Shown: in pieces, positions 6,356 to 16,198 of the stretch
Position numbering within the stretch: the first letter of the stretch is position 1
Layout of the letters: each line of letters starts with the position of its first letter
From: Ruminococcus sp.
Lineage (GTDB): Bacteria; Bacillota; Clostridia; Oscillospirales; Ruminococcaceae
Assembly (NCBI GenBank): GCA_029060755.1
Contig: JAIDTI010000024.1
Span: 85,679 to 149,678, forward strand
DNA: 64,000 nucleotides
Reading direction: 5' to 3'
Notes under the pieces: generated by a model
Seen by the model: only the letters and a program-made list of their open reading frames with translations
Told to the model about the DNA's origin: nothing
Database searches by the model: none
Made by a program: the position numbers and the translations under genes

Positions 6356-9127
6356 TTATGCTTCAACAGCAACGGCACATCTCTCACAAAGTGTCGGGTG
6401 TGTGCAGTTTGTGCCGACATATTTTGAATAGCACCAGCATCTCTCGCACTTTGCGCCCTCTGCCTTTTCAACTGCAAAAGCTGTTTCTGAGCCTGATTTC
6501 TCAACAGATATATTAGATACAATAAGAATTTCTTTAAGCTGTTCAGCAAGTTCTGAATATCTTTCAAAATCTTCATCACTGCTCTTGATTACAATTTTAG
6601 CCTCAAGTGATTTTCCTATTGTTTTATTGTTTCTTGATTCCTCAAGAATCTTGTTTGCAGATTCACGGGTGCTGTAGATAAATTCCCATTTGCTGATAAA
6701 TTCGTCGCTGTATTCAATACCAGACTTTTCAGGCATCTGATTAAGGAATACACTTTCTGTATCATCATCTGCACTATGTGGCATAAACTGCCAGATTTCC
6801 TCTGCTGTAAACGAAATAATCGGAGCTGACAAGCGTGTCAACGCACTAAGAATCTTGTACATTACAGTCTGTGCTGCTCTGCGGATTTCTGAATCTTCTT
6901 TTTCGCAGTAAAGTCTGTCCTTGATTATATCAAGATAGAAGTTTGACATATCAACAACGCAGAAGTTGTGGATTGCATGAAATGAAACATGGAAATCATA
7001 CTTTTCATAGCCGTTCTTTACTTCGTCAATGAGCTTGTCAAGCTTCATCATTGCCCATTTGTCAAGTTCTGTAAGCTTATCAAGCGGAACGCTGTCCTTA
7101 TCAGGATTAAAGCCGTTTCCGTTGCCGAGATTTCCAAGAATGAATCTTGCCGTATTACGGATTTTCTTGTAAGCATCTGAAAGCTGTCCGAGAATTGTCT
7201 TTGAAATTCTGATGTCGCTGTGATAGTCGGAAGATGCAACCCAGAGACGCAAAATGTCAGCACCGTACTGGTCGGTAATTTCCTGCGGGTCGATACCGTT
7301 TCCAAGTGATTTGTGCATTACTTTTCCTTCGCCGTCAACTACCCAGCCATGTGTACATACTGCCTTGTAAGGCGCACAACCGTGATATACAACAGATGTG
7401 AGAAGTGACGACTGAAACCAGCCTCTGTACTGGTCTGCGCCCTCTAAGTATAAATCAGCAGGAAAACTGAGACAATCGAACTGTTCCATTACAGAAGTAT
7501 GTGATACACCACTGTCAAACCATACGTCCATGATGTCATATTCTTTTGTAAATTCACCACAACCACACTCACATCTGAAAGTATCAGGGATAAATTCGCT
7601 TACTTCTTTTGTCCACCATGCGTCCGAACCCTCTTTTCTGAAAAGGTCGGCAATTGCCTTGATTGTTTCGTCTGTATAAATCGGCTTTCCGCAGTCTTTA
7701 CAGTAGATTACAGGAATAGGAACACCCCATGTTCTCTGACGTGAAATGCACCAGTCACTTCTGTCACGAACCATGCCTTTGATTCTGTCTTCGCCCCATT
7801 CAGGAATCCACTGAACTCCCTCAATAGCCTTGATTGCATCGTCCTTGAATCCGTTTACGGAGCAGAACCACTGTTCAGTTGCACGGTAAATAATCGGACT
7901 GTTGCATCTCCAGCAGTGCGGGTACTGGTGGACAATTTTCTGTGTAGCAAGCATTGCACCGACTTCAACAAGTTTATTTGCAATAGCCTTGTTTGCTTCG
8001 TCAGTGTCCATGCCTTCAAATTCACCTGCTTCAGCTGTCTGCTTGCCCTTTGAATCAACGCAGACAATAATGCCGATGTCATCATAATTTTTGCAGACTT
8101 CAAAATCCTCCACACCATAACCGGGGGCAGTGTGAACACAACCTGTACCGCTTTCAAGTGTAACGTGGTCGCCGACAATAATCGGGGACGGACGGTCATA
8201 AAGCGGGTGATTTGTTTTCATGCCCTCAAGTTCTGAACCTGTAAAGATATGTTCTGTTGTATATTCTGTTATACCTGCTGTTTCCATTGTAGTTTTTACA
8301 AGTTCTTCAGCCATAACATAATATTCACCGTTTGCATTAACAAGTGTGTAGTTGTATTCAGGACCAAGACAGATTGCAAGGTTTCCTGGAATTGTCCATG
8401 TAGTTGTAGTCCAGATTACGAAATAAATCTTTGAAATATCAAGTCCGAGATTTGTAAATATTCCCTTATCGTCAGTGACATTGAACTTTACATATATTGA
8501 ATAGCAAGGGTCGTTTGAGTATTCAATTTCAGCTTCGGCAAGGGCAGTATTACAGTCAGGACACCAGTAAACAGGCTTCAGACCTTTATACATATAGCCC
8601 TTTTTAGCCATTTCGCCGAATACCTCAACTTGTCTTGCCTCATAATCGGGGCGGAGTGTGAGATATGGGTAATCATAGTCACCGAGAGTTCCAAGACGTT
8701 TGAACTGCTTCATCTGATTTTGTACATGACTCATAGCAAAATTATGACAGTGCTTTCTCAGTTCAACAGGTGGAATTGCACCATTTTCCACGCCGATTGC
8801 TTTCATAGCTTTTAATTCAATCGGAAGACCATGTGTGTCCCAGCCCGGCACATAGGGTGAACAGAATCCACTCATATTTTTATATTTTACAATAAAATCT
8901 TTGAGTGTCTTGTTAAGTGCTGTACCAAGATGAATTTCACCATTTGCATATGGAGGACCGTCATGGAGAATAAATGCAGGCTTGCCTGTATTTTTTTCAA
9001 TCATCTTGTAATAAAGTCTTTCGTTTTCCCATTTTTCAAGAGTTTCAGGCTCTCTTTTTGGAAGATTTCCACGCATAGGGAAATCCGTTTTCGGTAAATT
9101 GATAGTTGCGTTATAATCCTTTGCCAT
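6356..9127 (-). CDS. ileS: Isoleucyl-tRNA synthetase
   Basis: A class I synthetase of about 923 residues. It shows the HIGH-type box PPYANGEIHLGTALNK, the PGWDTHGLPIE block, an editing domain, the CWRCNSPI and DWCISRQRTWGVP blocks, and a KMSKS-type loop with VMHKSLGNG. The C-terminus has a zinc ribbon with CERCWCY and CERC. It charges tRNA-Ile and edits valine. The frame opens 12 bases earlier, but ATG at 9127 is better spaced from GGTGA. No T-box leader is visible; the gene follows divIVA directly and so is likely expressed from upstream promoters. Confidence 0.97.
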   Translation of the reverse strand: MAKDYNATINLPKTDFPMRGNLPKREPETLEKWENERLYYKMIEKNTGKPAFILHDGPPYANGEIHLGTALNKTLKDFIVKYKNMSGFCSPYVPGWDTHGLPIELKAMKAIGVENGAIPPVELRKHCHNFAMSHVQNQMKQFKRLGTLGDYDYPYLTLRPDYEARQVEVFGEMAKKGYMYKGLKPVYWCPDCNTALAEAEIEYSNDPCYSIYVKFNVTDDKGIFTNLGLDISKIYFVIWTTTTWTIPGNLAICLGPEYNYTLVNANGEYYVMAEELVKTTMETAGITEYTTEHIFTGSELEGMKTNHPLYDRPSPIIVGDHVTLESGTGCVHTAPGYGVEDFEVCKNYDDIGIIVCVDSKGKQTAEAGEFEGMDTDEANKAIANKLVEVGAMLATQKIVHQYPHCWRCNSPIIYRATEQWFCSVNGFKDDAIKAIEGVQWIPEWGEDRIKGMVRDRSDWCISRQRTWGVPIPVIYCKDCGKPIYTDETIKAIADLFRKEGSDAWWTKEVSEFIPDTFRCECGCGEFTKEYDIMDVWFDSGVSHTSVMEQFDCLSFPADLYLEGADQYRGWFQSSLLTSVVYHGCAPYKAVCTHGWVVDGEGKVMHKSLGNGIDPQEITDQYGADILRLWVASSDYHSDIRISKTILGQLSDAYKKIRNTARFILGNLGNGNGFNPDKDSVPLDKLTELDKWAMMKLDKLIDEVKNGYEKYDFHVSFHAIHNFCVVDMSNFYLDIIKDRLYCEKEDSEIRRAAQTVMYKILSALTRLSAPIISFTAEEIWQFMPHSADDDTESVFLNQMPEKSGIEYSDEFISKWEFIYSTRESANKILEESRNNKTIGKSLEAKIVIKSSDEDFERYSELAEQLKEILIVSNISVEKSGSETAFAVEKAEGAKCERCWCYSKYVGTNCTHPTLCERCAVAVEA

Positions 9128-9157
9128 TGGTATCACCATTCCTTTAATAAAACTGAA

Positions 9158-9694
9158 TCAATTGCTTTCGCCTGTAACAGCAGCAACAATTTCTTCTGCT
9201 GTTTCTTCTTCTTCCACAATTTCAGGCATTGTTGAAATCATTTCAAGATGAGATTTGTACATATCAAAAAGACTTCTTTTAAAATCTGCAACCTGCCTGC
9301 GGGCATCTATAAGACTTTCCTGTTCCTTTGCAATTTCTGCTCTGTTCTTTTCCATAGCAATAGCGTGCTTTCTGACAGCTTCGTCCTCAAGTTCATCTGC
9401 TTTTGCTTGTGCATCTGCAATAATTTTTTCTGCCTTTGCATTTGCTTCATTGATAATATCGTATTTTTGTTTCTGAACGGAAAGAATAGCATCTTTTATA
9501 GCGTCTTCGTCTTTCATATACTCTCTTACTTTGTCAGCAAGAATCTGGATTTTGCTGTTTGCCTCTGTACGTTCTCTGTCCATTTCATCAAGTTCTGCTT
9601 CAAGCTGTGAAAGAAATTCGTCTATTTCTTCCTGCTTATATCCGAAAGCAGCCTTTTCAAATCTTTTATTTCTTACGTCTTTTGAAGTAATCAT
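9158..9694 (-). CDS. divIVA: DivIVA-family division-site / polarity protein
   Basis: 178 residues. The first ~60 are the DivIVA lipid-binding domain, with FEKAAFGYKQEEIDEFLSQ. A long coiled coil rich in Glu, Lys and Ala follows (about 30-150), then an acidic tail. DivIVA proteins sit at negatively curved membrane at septa and poles and recruit partners. The neighbours sepF and ylmH fit the division cluster. The start follows GGTGAG. Confidence 0.92.
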   Translation of the reverse strand: MITSKDVRNKRFEKAAFGYKQEEIDEFLSQLEAELDEMDRERTEANSKIQILADKVREYMKDEDAIKDAILSVQKQKYDIINEANAKAEKIIADAQAKADELEDEAVRKHAIAMEKNRAEIAKEQESLIDARRQVADFKRSLFDMYKSHLEMISTMPEIVEEEETAEEIVAAVTGESN

Positions 9695-9708
9695 AGCTAC
9701 TCACCTCA

Positions 9709-10473
9709 TTATATATATTTTTTCAAAACTATGTGTATACGGTTTTTTTTAGTTACACTGTTTATACATGACAAAATAAATCTTCCACAGCCACGAACTG
9801 AAAGTATATCGCCCTCTTTTATTTCATGTGAAACAGAGGAAACAGCAAAATGGTTTATGTCAACTCTGTCTGCACGTATAATTGCAGACGCTTTTTCCCG
9901 ACTTGTATTAACCGCTAATGCAACTATACAATCAAGACGCATGGAAGCGACTGTTCCGCTTATTTCTTTGAATTTCTGAATATCGGCAATTGAAAGCTCA
10001 AAATTTCTATTGTCAGAAATTTTCACTCCTGTTCTGCCGATTTTTGAAACAGTTGACATAATAAGTTTTGCTGTGATTTCATTTACAGCAGTCTGTGCCA
10101 ATCCCTCTGAAACAACTATATCACCGATTTTTTCTCTTTTAATCTGTATTCCCATGAAAGAACCCAGAAAATCACGGTGTGTAAGTTTATCCTCTTTTCT
10201 GTATGAAAAAGTAAGGCATTTCAAAGGAAAATCCTCAATGATATAATCTTCCAGATAATCAGGATATATAGCAAGAATTTTTCTGCTTGCTCCGGTAAAA
10301 CCGCCATAGAATTTATAGTGCAGTTCACCAGTGTTTTTTCTGCACCACATTTCAGCTTCTGCACATTGTCTTTCATCAAGGAAATTTGAAAAATATGCGA
10401 TGCTGTCTCTATTACAGTGGTTAACCATATCAGCTAATTTTGCGAAGAATATTTTATCCGTCTGTTCAGTCAT
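9709..10473 (-). CDS. ylmH: YlmH-type S4-domain RNA-binding protein
   Basis: 254 residues. The N-terminal two thirds match the YlmH family, and the C-terminus (about 175-250) is an S4 domain with MRLDCIVALAVNTSREKA and VDINH. Family members bind ribosomal RNA or stalled large subunits and are linked to ribosome rescue and division-cluster expression. Its ATG overlaps the sepF stop by one base (TAATG), which indicates translational coupling. Confidence 0.9.
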   Translation of the reverse strand: MTEQTDKIFFAKLADMVNHCNRDSIAYFSNFLDERQCAEAEMWCRKNTGELHYKFYGGFTGASRKILAIYPDYLEDYIIEDFPLKCLTFSYRKEDKLTHRDFLGSFMGIQIKREKIGDIVVSEGLAQTAVNEITAKLIMSTVSKIGRTGVKISDNRNFELSIADIQKFKEISGTVASMRLDCIVALAVNTSREKASAIIRADRVDINHFAVSSVSHEIKEGDILSVRGCGRFILSCINSVTKKNRIHIVLKKYI

Positions 10474-10991
10474 TAGATAAATACACCATTGTTTTCAAGT
10501 TCGCCGACTAAATCTTCACCGATAAAACCAACATTATAAGGTGTAATAATATAGGTGAGATTTGCAACAGGCTTTAAACTTCCGCCGTTTGCATAAGCAA
10601 CTCCGACAAGAAAATCAATTATTCTTCTCTTGTTTTCGGGAGATGCTGTTTCAAGATTGAGTACAACTGTTTTCTTTGCAATAAGGTGGTCAGCAATCTG
10701 CTTTGCATCTGTAAAAGCAGAGGGTTTTACAAGTACAACCTGAAGCTGTGCAGTTGTCTGAATATTGACAACCTTGTTTTTTCTTCCGCTTTCATTGGAA
10801 ACCGGTTCTTCGTAATCACTGACAACAGGTGTAACTGTATTCTGTTGAGTGCTGTTGTTGTATGCGGCAGCAGTTGCAGCAGCTCTTTCACTTCTTGAAT
10901 CAGTTGATGCTAAATTTGTCTCTGTAGCCACTAATTCCTCATCCTCGTCAGAAGCAAAGAAGAAATCCTTGATATTGTCAAAAAGTTTCAT
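10473..10991 (-). CDS. sepF: Cell division protein SepF
   Basis: 172 residues. A short N-terminal amphipathic membrane-targeting segment (MKLFDNIKDFFF) is followed by an acidic/Ala-Asn linker to about 90, then the SepF core with VVLVKPSAFTDAKQIADHL, KTVVLNLE and IDFLVGVAYANGGS. SepF tethers FtsZ to the membrane and shapes the septum. It sits with ylmH and divIVA as in other Firmicutes. GGAG lies upstream of the ATG. Confidence 0.94.
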   Translation of the reverse strand: MKLFDNIKDFFFASDEDEELVATETNLASTDSRSERAAATAAAYNNSTQQNTVTPVVSDYEEPVSNESGRKNKVVNIQTTAQLQVVLVKPSAFTDAKQIADHLIAKKTVVLNLETASPENKRRIIDFLVGVAYANGGSLKPVANLTYIITPYNVGFIGEDLVGELENNGVFI

Positions 10992-11071
10992 AATTTTTTC
11001 TCCATTCTCCGCATATTATATTTTATAGGTTTCGCAGGATTCATGCGGAAAATCTGTGAAACGGGTCGTGG

Positions 11072-11767
11072 TCAGTTATAGTTTCTTGCGCCAAAAAGTC
11101 CTGTTCCGATTCTTACAATAGTAGAATCATATTTTATTGCCTGCTGATAATCATGGGTCATGCCCATAGAAAGCTCGTCCATAGCAACAGCAGGAATTTC
11201 GGCTGATTTTATGTTGTTGAAAAGTTCTGCCATTCTTCCAAGAAAAATATCACTTTCTGAGGGCGGGGGAATTGTCATAAGACCCTTTACTTTTATTCCC
11301 TGCATTTCTGAAATCTGTTCAAGAAGTTCACGCAGTCTGTCAGGTGCAACACCGCTTTTTGAATCTTCTCCGCCGATATTCACTTCGCAAAGAATATCCA
11401 TAACTTTATTATGGACAATCGCAAGACGGTTTATTTCCTTTGCAAGTTTAATATTATCAACAGACTGAATCATACTCATAGGTTCAATAATATATTTCAC
11501 TTTGTTTGTCTGCAAATGACCTATAAAATGAACTTCTGCGGATTTATCATAGATTTCCTGTTTTGATAAAAATTCCTGAACTTTGTTTTCGCCAAGAAGT
11601 TTAAGTCCAAGATTTACAGCATGATTGACAATTTCAGGTGCAACAGTTTTTGTAACAGCCATAAGACGAACAGAATTTATATTCCGTCCGCATTTATCCG
11701 CTGTTTCAGCAATATTTTCATTTATCACCTTTAGATTTTCATCTACATAACAGAATTTATCTGCCAT
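11072..11767 (-). CDS. yggS: YggS/PROSC-family PLP homeostasis protein
   Basis: About 231 residues with the fold-type III PLP domain: the PLP-lysine block RLMAVTKTVAPE, HFIGHLQTNKVK, VNIGGEDSKSG, GLMTIPPP and the C-terminal LSMGMTHDYQQAI. The family binds PLP and keeps its supply balanced; no catalytic activity is established. The open frame runs further upstream, but ATG at 11767 follows GAAGGTGATG and overlaps the HlyD-like gene by 11 bp. The place next to sepF is typical. Confidence 0.93.
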   Translation of the reverse strand: MADKFCYVDENLKVINENIAETADKCGRNINSVRLMAVTKTVAPEIVNHAVNLGLKLLGENKVQEFLSKQEIYDKSAEVHFIGHLQTNKVKYIIEPMSMIQSVDNIKLAKEINRLAIVHNKVMDILCEVNIGGEDSKSGVAPDRLRELLEQISEMQGIKVKGLMTIPPPSESDIFLGRMAELFNNIKSAEIPAVAMDELSMGMTHDYQQAIKYDSTIVRIGTGLFGARNYN

Positions 11768-13022
11768 TTTCATCACCTTCAATAATAATATCATCATAAA
11801 GTGCAAGATAACTTGAATCATCATCATGAACTTTTGAGAGAACGTAATCGCTTCCCTCATAGATAACATCAATTTTCTTGAATACAACCTGTTCGCCTTT
11901 TAATATGCGGACTCCCTTATAATTTGTTACAACTGAGCCTGTCTGGTTTCCGTGTTCATCGTATATACTCTCCTCAATATCGTCAAAACGTATTGATTCA
12001 CGTGGAACTTTAAGCCCATTGTATTTGCCTTTTATAATTTTGCACTGTTCTGCACGATGTTGAACAAGGTCATAATTAAACTGACTGCAATTTATGATAA
12101 TTATGCACTGTTCAAGACTTCCTTCGTCACGTACATCTGTTATAACAGCATCAAAAGTTTCATCAGATGAATCAAATTTTATCTGTACATAGTTTCCGAC
12201 AGCATATTCTTTTCGTGAATTATCCACAACACCTGCCAGATACCAGCTATATCCGTTTATCATCTTTCCTACAATTGTATTTTCATCACTTCTGCGGTCT
12301 GTAATGCTGTTTATTTCAGCAATGGTTATTTCATCAAGCTTATCCGGATTAAGTTCAGTTTCATATCCGTCACAATAGCTTACAAAATATGACGGCTGAT
12401 TTGATTTTACAAGTTCAACAGGTTCTATTGATTCTGCTTTCAGTTCAGCAAGTTCTGCATTAATATCATTAATCTGCTGTTCAAATCCTGAAACCTGCTT
12501 TGTAATAATCTGATATGTACTCATCTGAACAAGCAGATTTTCCATATCATCTCTTAACTTATTGTAATCCTGCATATCACGGCTGTATATAAGACTTCTG
12601 TAACTTTGATTTATATTTTCCGAAAGACTTGACGGCTGTGCAGATTCAAGCGTGCCGGGATTCTGAATTTTCTTAAGTATTGCAAGTTCTTTTTCAAGAC
12701 GGTTTATTTCTCTGTTTCTGCCAATCTGTGCATCATCAGGATAAACTTCTGCAATAACAGTATCAGTTCCGACTTTTCCGCCGTCTACAACGTTATAACT
12801 CAGAACACCGTTTCCACTGAAAGTTATTACTTTCTCATCTCTTATGAAAATACCTTTAAAATCCTTTGAGGAAACAGCTTCAGACATAATGGCAGTTTCT
12901 GTTGTGGCTTGTCTGTTGTTGAAGTTATATACAATGCTTATAAAAACAATCAGAAGCAATATAAGGACACTGTTTCTTAGAAATTTTACAATAAATCCGC
13001 TTTCTGATTTACTTGAACGCAT
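11757..13022 (-). CDS. HlyD-like single-span membrane protein of the sepF-hfq cluster
   Basis: 421 residues. It has a basic N-terminus, one membrane segment (about 14-30), an extracellular barrel-like lead-in (FIRDEKVITFSGNGVLSYNV), a coiled-coil hairpin (about 100-190) and a C-terminal domain with VNYVQIKF-like strands and GLKVPRESIRF. This layout is that of membrane-fusion / HlyD-type adaptors. No ABC or outer-membrane partner is nearby, and Gram-positive relatives of this kind lie beside sepF or yggS, so an envelope or division-linked role is as likely as export. It ends over the yggS start and begins 3 bp after hfq. Confidence 0.7.
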   Translation of the reverse strand: MRSSKSESGFIVKFLRNSVLILLLIVFISIVYNFNNRQATTETAIMSEAVSSKDFKGIFIRDEKVITFSGNGVLSYNVVDGGKVGTDTVIAEVYPDDAQIGRNREINRLEKELAILKKIQNPGTLESAQPSSLSENINQSYRSLIYSRDMQDYNKLRDDMENLLVQMSTYQIITKQVSGFEQQINDINAELAELKAESIEPVELVKSNQPSYFVSYCDGYETELNPDKLDEITIAEINSITDRRSDENTIVGKMINGYSWYLAGVVDNSRKEYAVGNYVQIKFDSSDETFDAVITDVRDEGSLEQCIIIINCSQFNYDLVQHRAEQCKIIKGKYNGLKVPRESIRFDDIEESIYDEHGNQTGSVVTNYKGVRILKGEQVVFKKIDVIYEGSDYVLSKVHDDDSSYLALYDDIIIEGDENGR

Positions 13023-13025
13023 ATT

Positions 13026-13265
13026 TTACTCGCTTTTTTCAGAAGCATCAAGAATAGACACAGACTTTGTAGGAATAATAGTTGAGATAGCGTGCTTATA
13101 TACAAGCTGTTGCTTTCCCTCACAGTCAAAAATTGCAACGTAGCTGTCAAAACCTCTTACCATTCCTTTAAACTGAAAACCATTCGTGAGAATAATTGTA
13201 ACTACAATTTTTTCCTTCCTGCACTGATTAAGAAATACGTCCTGTAAATTAATTACTTTGTTCAT
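13026..13265 (-). CDS. hfq: RNA chaperone Hfq
   Basis: 79 residues with the two Sm motifs: [20 protein letters not shown], and [19 protein letters not shown], which has YKHAIS at the Sm2 position of canonical Hfq. It forms a ring that binds small RNAs and U-rich 3' ends. ATG at 13265 is seven bases after GGAG; the frame allows one ATG two codons earlier. A TATAAT at 13339-13334 on this strand, just past miaA, could drive hfq, but I see no good -35. Confidence 0.93.
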   Translation of the reverse strand: MNKVINLQDVFLNQCRKEKIVVTIILTNGFQFKGMVRGFDSYVAIFDCEGKQQLVYKHAISTIIPTKSVSILDASEKSE

Positions 13266-13339
13266 ACACATTCTCCTGTTCTTTGTTATTTAAATGTGTA
13301 AACTATTTTTTGATTTAGATATACACACAATACATTATA

Positions 13340-14284
13340 TCACATTATTTTATAATTTGCTATAGCTTTTTCACATTTTTCCAAAATTTCATATTTTTTA
13401 CTAAAATCATCAATAATAATCCACCTGATACGTTCATTTTTTCTAAACCATGTGAGTTGTCTTTTGGCATAATGTCTTGTTTCCTGCTTGATTTTGTCAA
13501 TACAGTCATCAAGAGACATAATATTTTCAAAATATGGTATCAGTTCTTTATAGCCGATAGCATTTGAAGCGGTAGCCATAAATCCGCTTGTATAAAGTTC
13601 CCTTGCTTCATCAATAAGACCGTTTTCAACCATTTCATCAACACGCCTGTTTATTCTGTCATAAAGCATTGAACGGTCGGCGGTGTTCAGTCCGATTATA
13701 ATAGAATCATAAGGACTTTTTTCAAGTCTGCTTTCTGCTTTCAGCTCACTGAACTTCCGTCCTGTTATGTGCATCACTTCCAATGCACGAATAACACGCA
13801 CAAGATTATTTTCGTGAATTGATTCAGCAGAAACGGGGTCAGCATTTACAAGCTTTTCGTAAAGTGCGCGATTGCCGTTTATCCTTGCAAACTCATAAAG
13901 CGATTCACGGAAATCATTATCACTTCCAGCCTCTGAAAATTTCACATTGTCAAGCAGTGAGTCAATATATAATCCTGTACCGCCGACAATTATCGGCAGT
14001 TTTCCTCTTTCAAGGATTTCATGTATTTTTTTATTTGCAAGTTCAACATAGTCTGCAACACTGAATACAGAATCTCTTTCAAGAAAATCAATGAGATGAT
14101 GTGGTATTCCCTGCATTTCCTCTGCTGTAGGTTTTGCAGATGCTATATTCAGTCCTTTGTAAATCTGCATTGAATCTGCTGAAACAACTTCACCATTATA
14201 TTTCTTTGCAAGTTCAACACCAAGCCATGTTTTACCTGATGCCGTAGCACCGCATACAGCAAGTACAAAAGGCTTGTCATTCAT
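13340..14284 (-). CDS. miaA: tRNA dimethylallyltransferase
   Basis: 314 residues with the P-loop GATASGKTWLGVEL, the DSMQIYKGLNIASAKP block, GGTGLYIDSLL and a C-terminal QETRHYAKRQLTWFR. It adds the isopentenyl group to A37 of tRNAs reading UNN codons, the substrate of MiaB encoded upstream in the same cluster. It lies 13 bp after mutL in the conserved mutS-mutL-miaA-hfq order. Confidence 0.96.
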   Translation of the reverse strand: MNDKPFVLAVCGATASGKTWLGVELAKKYNGEVVSADSMQIYKGLNIASAKPTAEEMQGIPHHLIDFLERDSVFSVADYVELANKKIHEILERGKLPIIVGGTGLYIDSLLDNVKFSEAGSDNDFRESLYEFARINGNRALYEKLVNADPVSAESIHENNLVRVIRALEVMHITGRKFSELKAESRLEKSPYDSIIIGLNTADRSMLYDRINRRVDEMVENGLIDEARELYTSGFMATASNAIGYKELIPYFENIMSLDDCIDKIKQETRHYAKRQLTWFRKNERIRWIIIDDFSKKYEILEKCEKAIANYKIM

Positions 14285-14297
14285 AGAAAATCACTCC

Positions 14298-16187
14298 TTA
14301 TGTGCGTTTGAATTGATGGTCGATATTTGCCTTTGTCATTGTGAACATAACGGGTCTGCCGTGTGGACAATGACGTATATTTTCATTACTGTAAACCTGT
14401 TCAACAAGTGCTTTCATCTGTTCGGGAGCATTTTTATCATTTGCTTTTATTGCCGACTTGCAAGCCATTGTGTGAAGCATATCATCAAGAAGTGCTGACT
14501 GCGGATTCTGCTTATATAATTTCAGATTTTCGATGACTTCATATACTATTGCTTCAATATCATTATCCATAATAAAAGTCGGGACAGCTGTCACAATAAT
14601 ACACGGACGTTCAGAAAAATCAAACTCGAAGCCTAAATCCAGAAGCAGTTCTGTATTGTTTTCAATAACACCTGTTTCATCAGAAGTCAACAGCATTTTT
14701 ATTCCGACAAGCATTTTTTGACTGTACTGACGGCAGTTTCTGCTTTTAAGTTTTTCAAAGATAATACGTTCGTGGGCGGCGTGTTTGTCAATAATAATCA
14801 TTGTGCTATCACATTCTGCAATTATATACAGTCCGAAAACTTCGCCGACTATTCGTATATCAGGCTTTTTCTCATCAGTCGTCTTTATTATTTCGGACGG
14901 AATTTCAACAGGTTTATCAGGTTTTTCAAATGATTCAGCTTTTATATATCTGAAATCCTCTTGTACAGATTCGGGAACTGTTTCAGTCACTTTCTCAATT
15001 TCAGGGGGGAAAATTTCAACAGTCTTTTCCTTCTCAACAATTTCAGGAGTAACAGGCTCTTTTTTTTCTGTAATTTCCTCTTTCTCTTTCAGCTCCTCAA
15101 CAGGAGTGAACATTATTTCCTGCTGAATAAATTCTTCTTTTTCAGGTGCGGGCTTAATCCAGTCATTTTTTTGTTTCATTTCAAATTCATAGATAAGACC
15201 GTTATTCATAAGTGCATTTTTTACAGCAAAAAAAACAGCATCTGATACTTTTTTTTCATCTGCAAAACGGACTTCCGCTTTGGAGGGGTGTATATTAACG
15301 TCCATGTCATGCGGTGATATATAGACAGACAGTACGCAAGCAGGAAATTTTCCTGTCATGATGATATTTGTATAGGCATTTTCAAGTGCGGAGGAGCATA
15401 TTTTGGAACGGATATATCTGTCATTTACAAAAAAAATCTGAAATGACCTGTTATTTTTTGCGTATAATGGTTTTACGGTCATTCCGCTTATGGTGATGCC
15501 ATTGTATTCGTATTCAACAGGTATCAGGTCACGGGCAAAATCTTTTCCATATACTGCACATATGCAGGAATACAGTGAACCGTCTGAAACCGTATTGAAC
15601 TCAATTCTGTTGTCACGGATAAACTTAAATGAAATATCAGGGTTTGAAAGTGCGATTTTCTGCATTATATTACTTACTGCATTAGCTTCTGTAACGTCTT
15701 TTTTCAGAAATTTTGCCCTTGCAGGAACATTATAGAACAAGTCACGGATAATTATAGTTGTACCGTCAGGACAGCCACTTTTTTCGTGGAGCAGTTCATC
15801 ACTTCCCGATATAGAATAATGTGTTCCATATTCATCATCTTTCAGCTTGCTTAATACTTCAACTTTTGCAACAGCCGCAACAGATGCAAGTGCTTCACCA
15901 CGAAAGCCGAGAGTATTTATATTATCAAGGTCATCTCTGGTTAAAATCTTGCTTGTTGCGTGACGGAGAAAAGCTGTCGGAACATCTTCAAATGACATTC
16001 CACAGCCGTCATCTGTAACACGCATATATGAAATACCGCCGTTTTTTATTTCGACAGTTATATATTTTGCCCCTGAATCTATTGAATTTTCAACAAGTTC
16101 CTTTATAACAGATGCAGGACGTTCTATAACTTCACCTGCCGCAATAAGTTCAGATATTTCCCTGCTCAGAATATTAATTGAAGGCAT
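14298..16187 (-). CDS. mutL: DNA mismatch repair protein MutL
   Basis: About 629 residues. The GHKL ATPase has ELVENSIDSGA, MRVTDDGCGM and GFRGEALASVA. A long Glu/Lys/Pro/Thr-rich linker (about 340-430) leads to the C-terminal domain. That domain holds the endonuclease motif DKHAAHERIIFE (DQHAx2Ex4E type) and HCPHGRPVMF, so this is a nicking MutL as in other bacteria without MutH. The start is ATG 16187 behind GAGGAGAC. A small unknown gene lies between it and mutS. Confidence 0.96.
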   Translation of the reverse strand: MPSINILSREISELIAAGEVIERPASVIKELVENSIDSGAKYITVEIKNGGISYMRVTDDGCGMSFEDVPTAFLRHATSKILTRDDLDNINTLGFRGEALASVAAVAKVEVLSKLKDDEYGTHYSISGSDELLHEKSGCPDGTTIIIRDLFYNVPARAKFLKKDVTEANAVSNIMQKIALSNPDISFKFIRDNRIEFNTVSDGSLYSCICAVYGKDFARDLIPVEYEYNGITISGMTVKPLYAKNNRSFQIFFVNDRYIRSKICSSALENAYTNIIMTGKFPACVLSVYISPHDMDVNIHPSKAEVRFADEKKVSDAVFFAVKNALMNNGLIYEFEMKQKNDWIKPAPEKEEFIQQEIMFTPVEELKEKEEITEKKEPVTPEIVEKEKTVEIFPPEIEKVTETVPESVQEDFRYIKAESFEKPDKPVEIPSEIIKTTDEKKPDIRIVGEVFGLYIIAECDSTMIIIDKHAAHERIIFEKLKSRNCRQYSQKMLVGIKMLLTSDETGVIENNTELLLDLGFEFDFSERPCIIVTAVPTFIMDNDIEAIVYEVIENLKLYKQNPQSALLDDMLHTMACKSAIKANDKNAPEQMKALVEQVYSNENIRHCPHGRPVMFTMTKANIDHQFKRT

Positions 16188-16198
16188 ATTTTGTCTCC

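Noticed and set aside
9128-9157. T-box leader for ileS
   Set aside because: Only 30 bp separate ileS from divIVA; there is no room and no T-box sequence.
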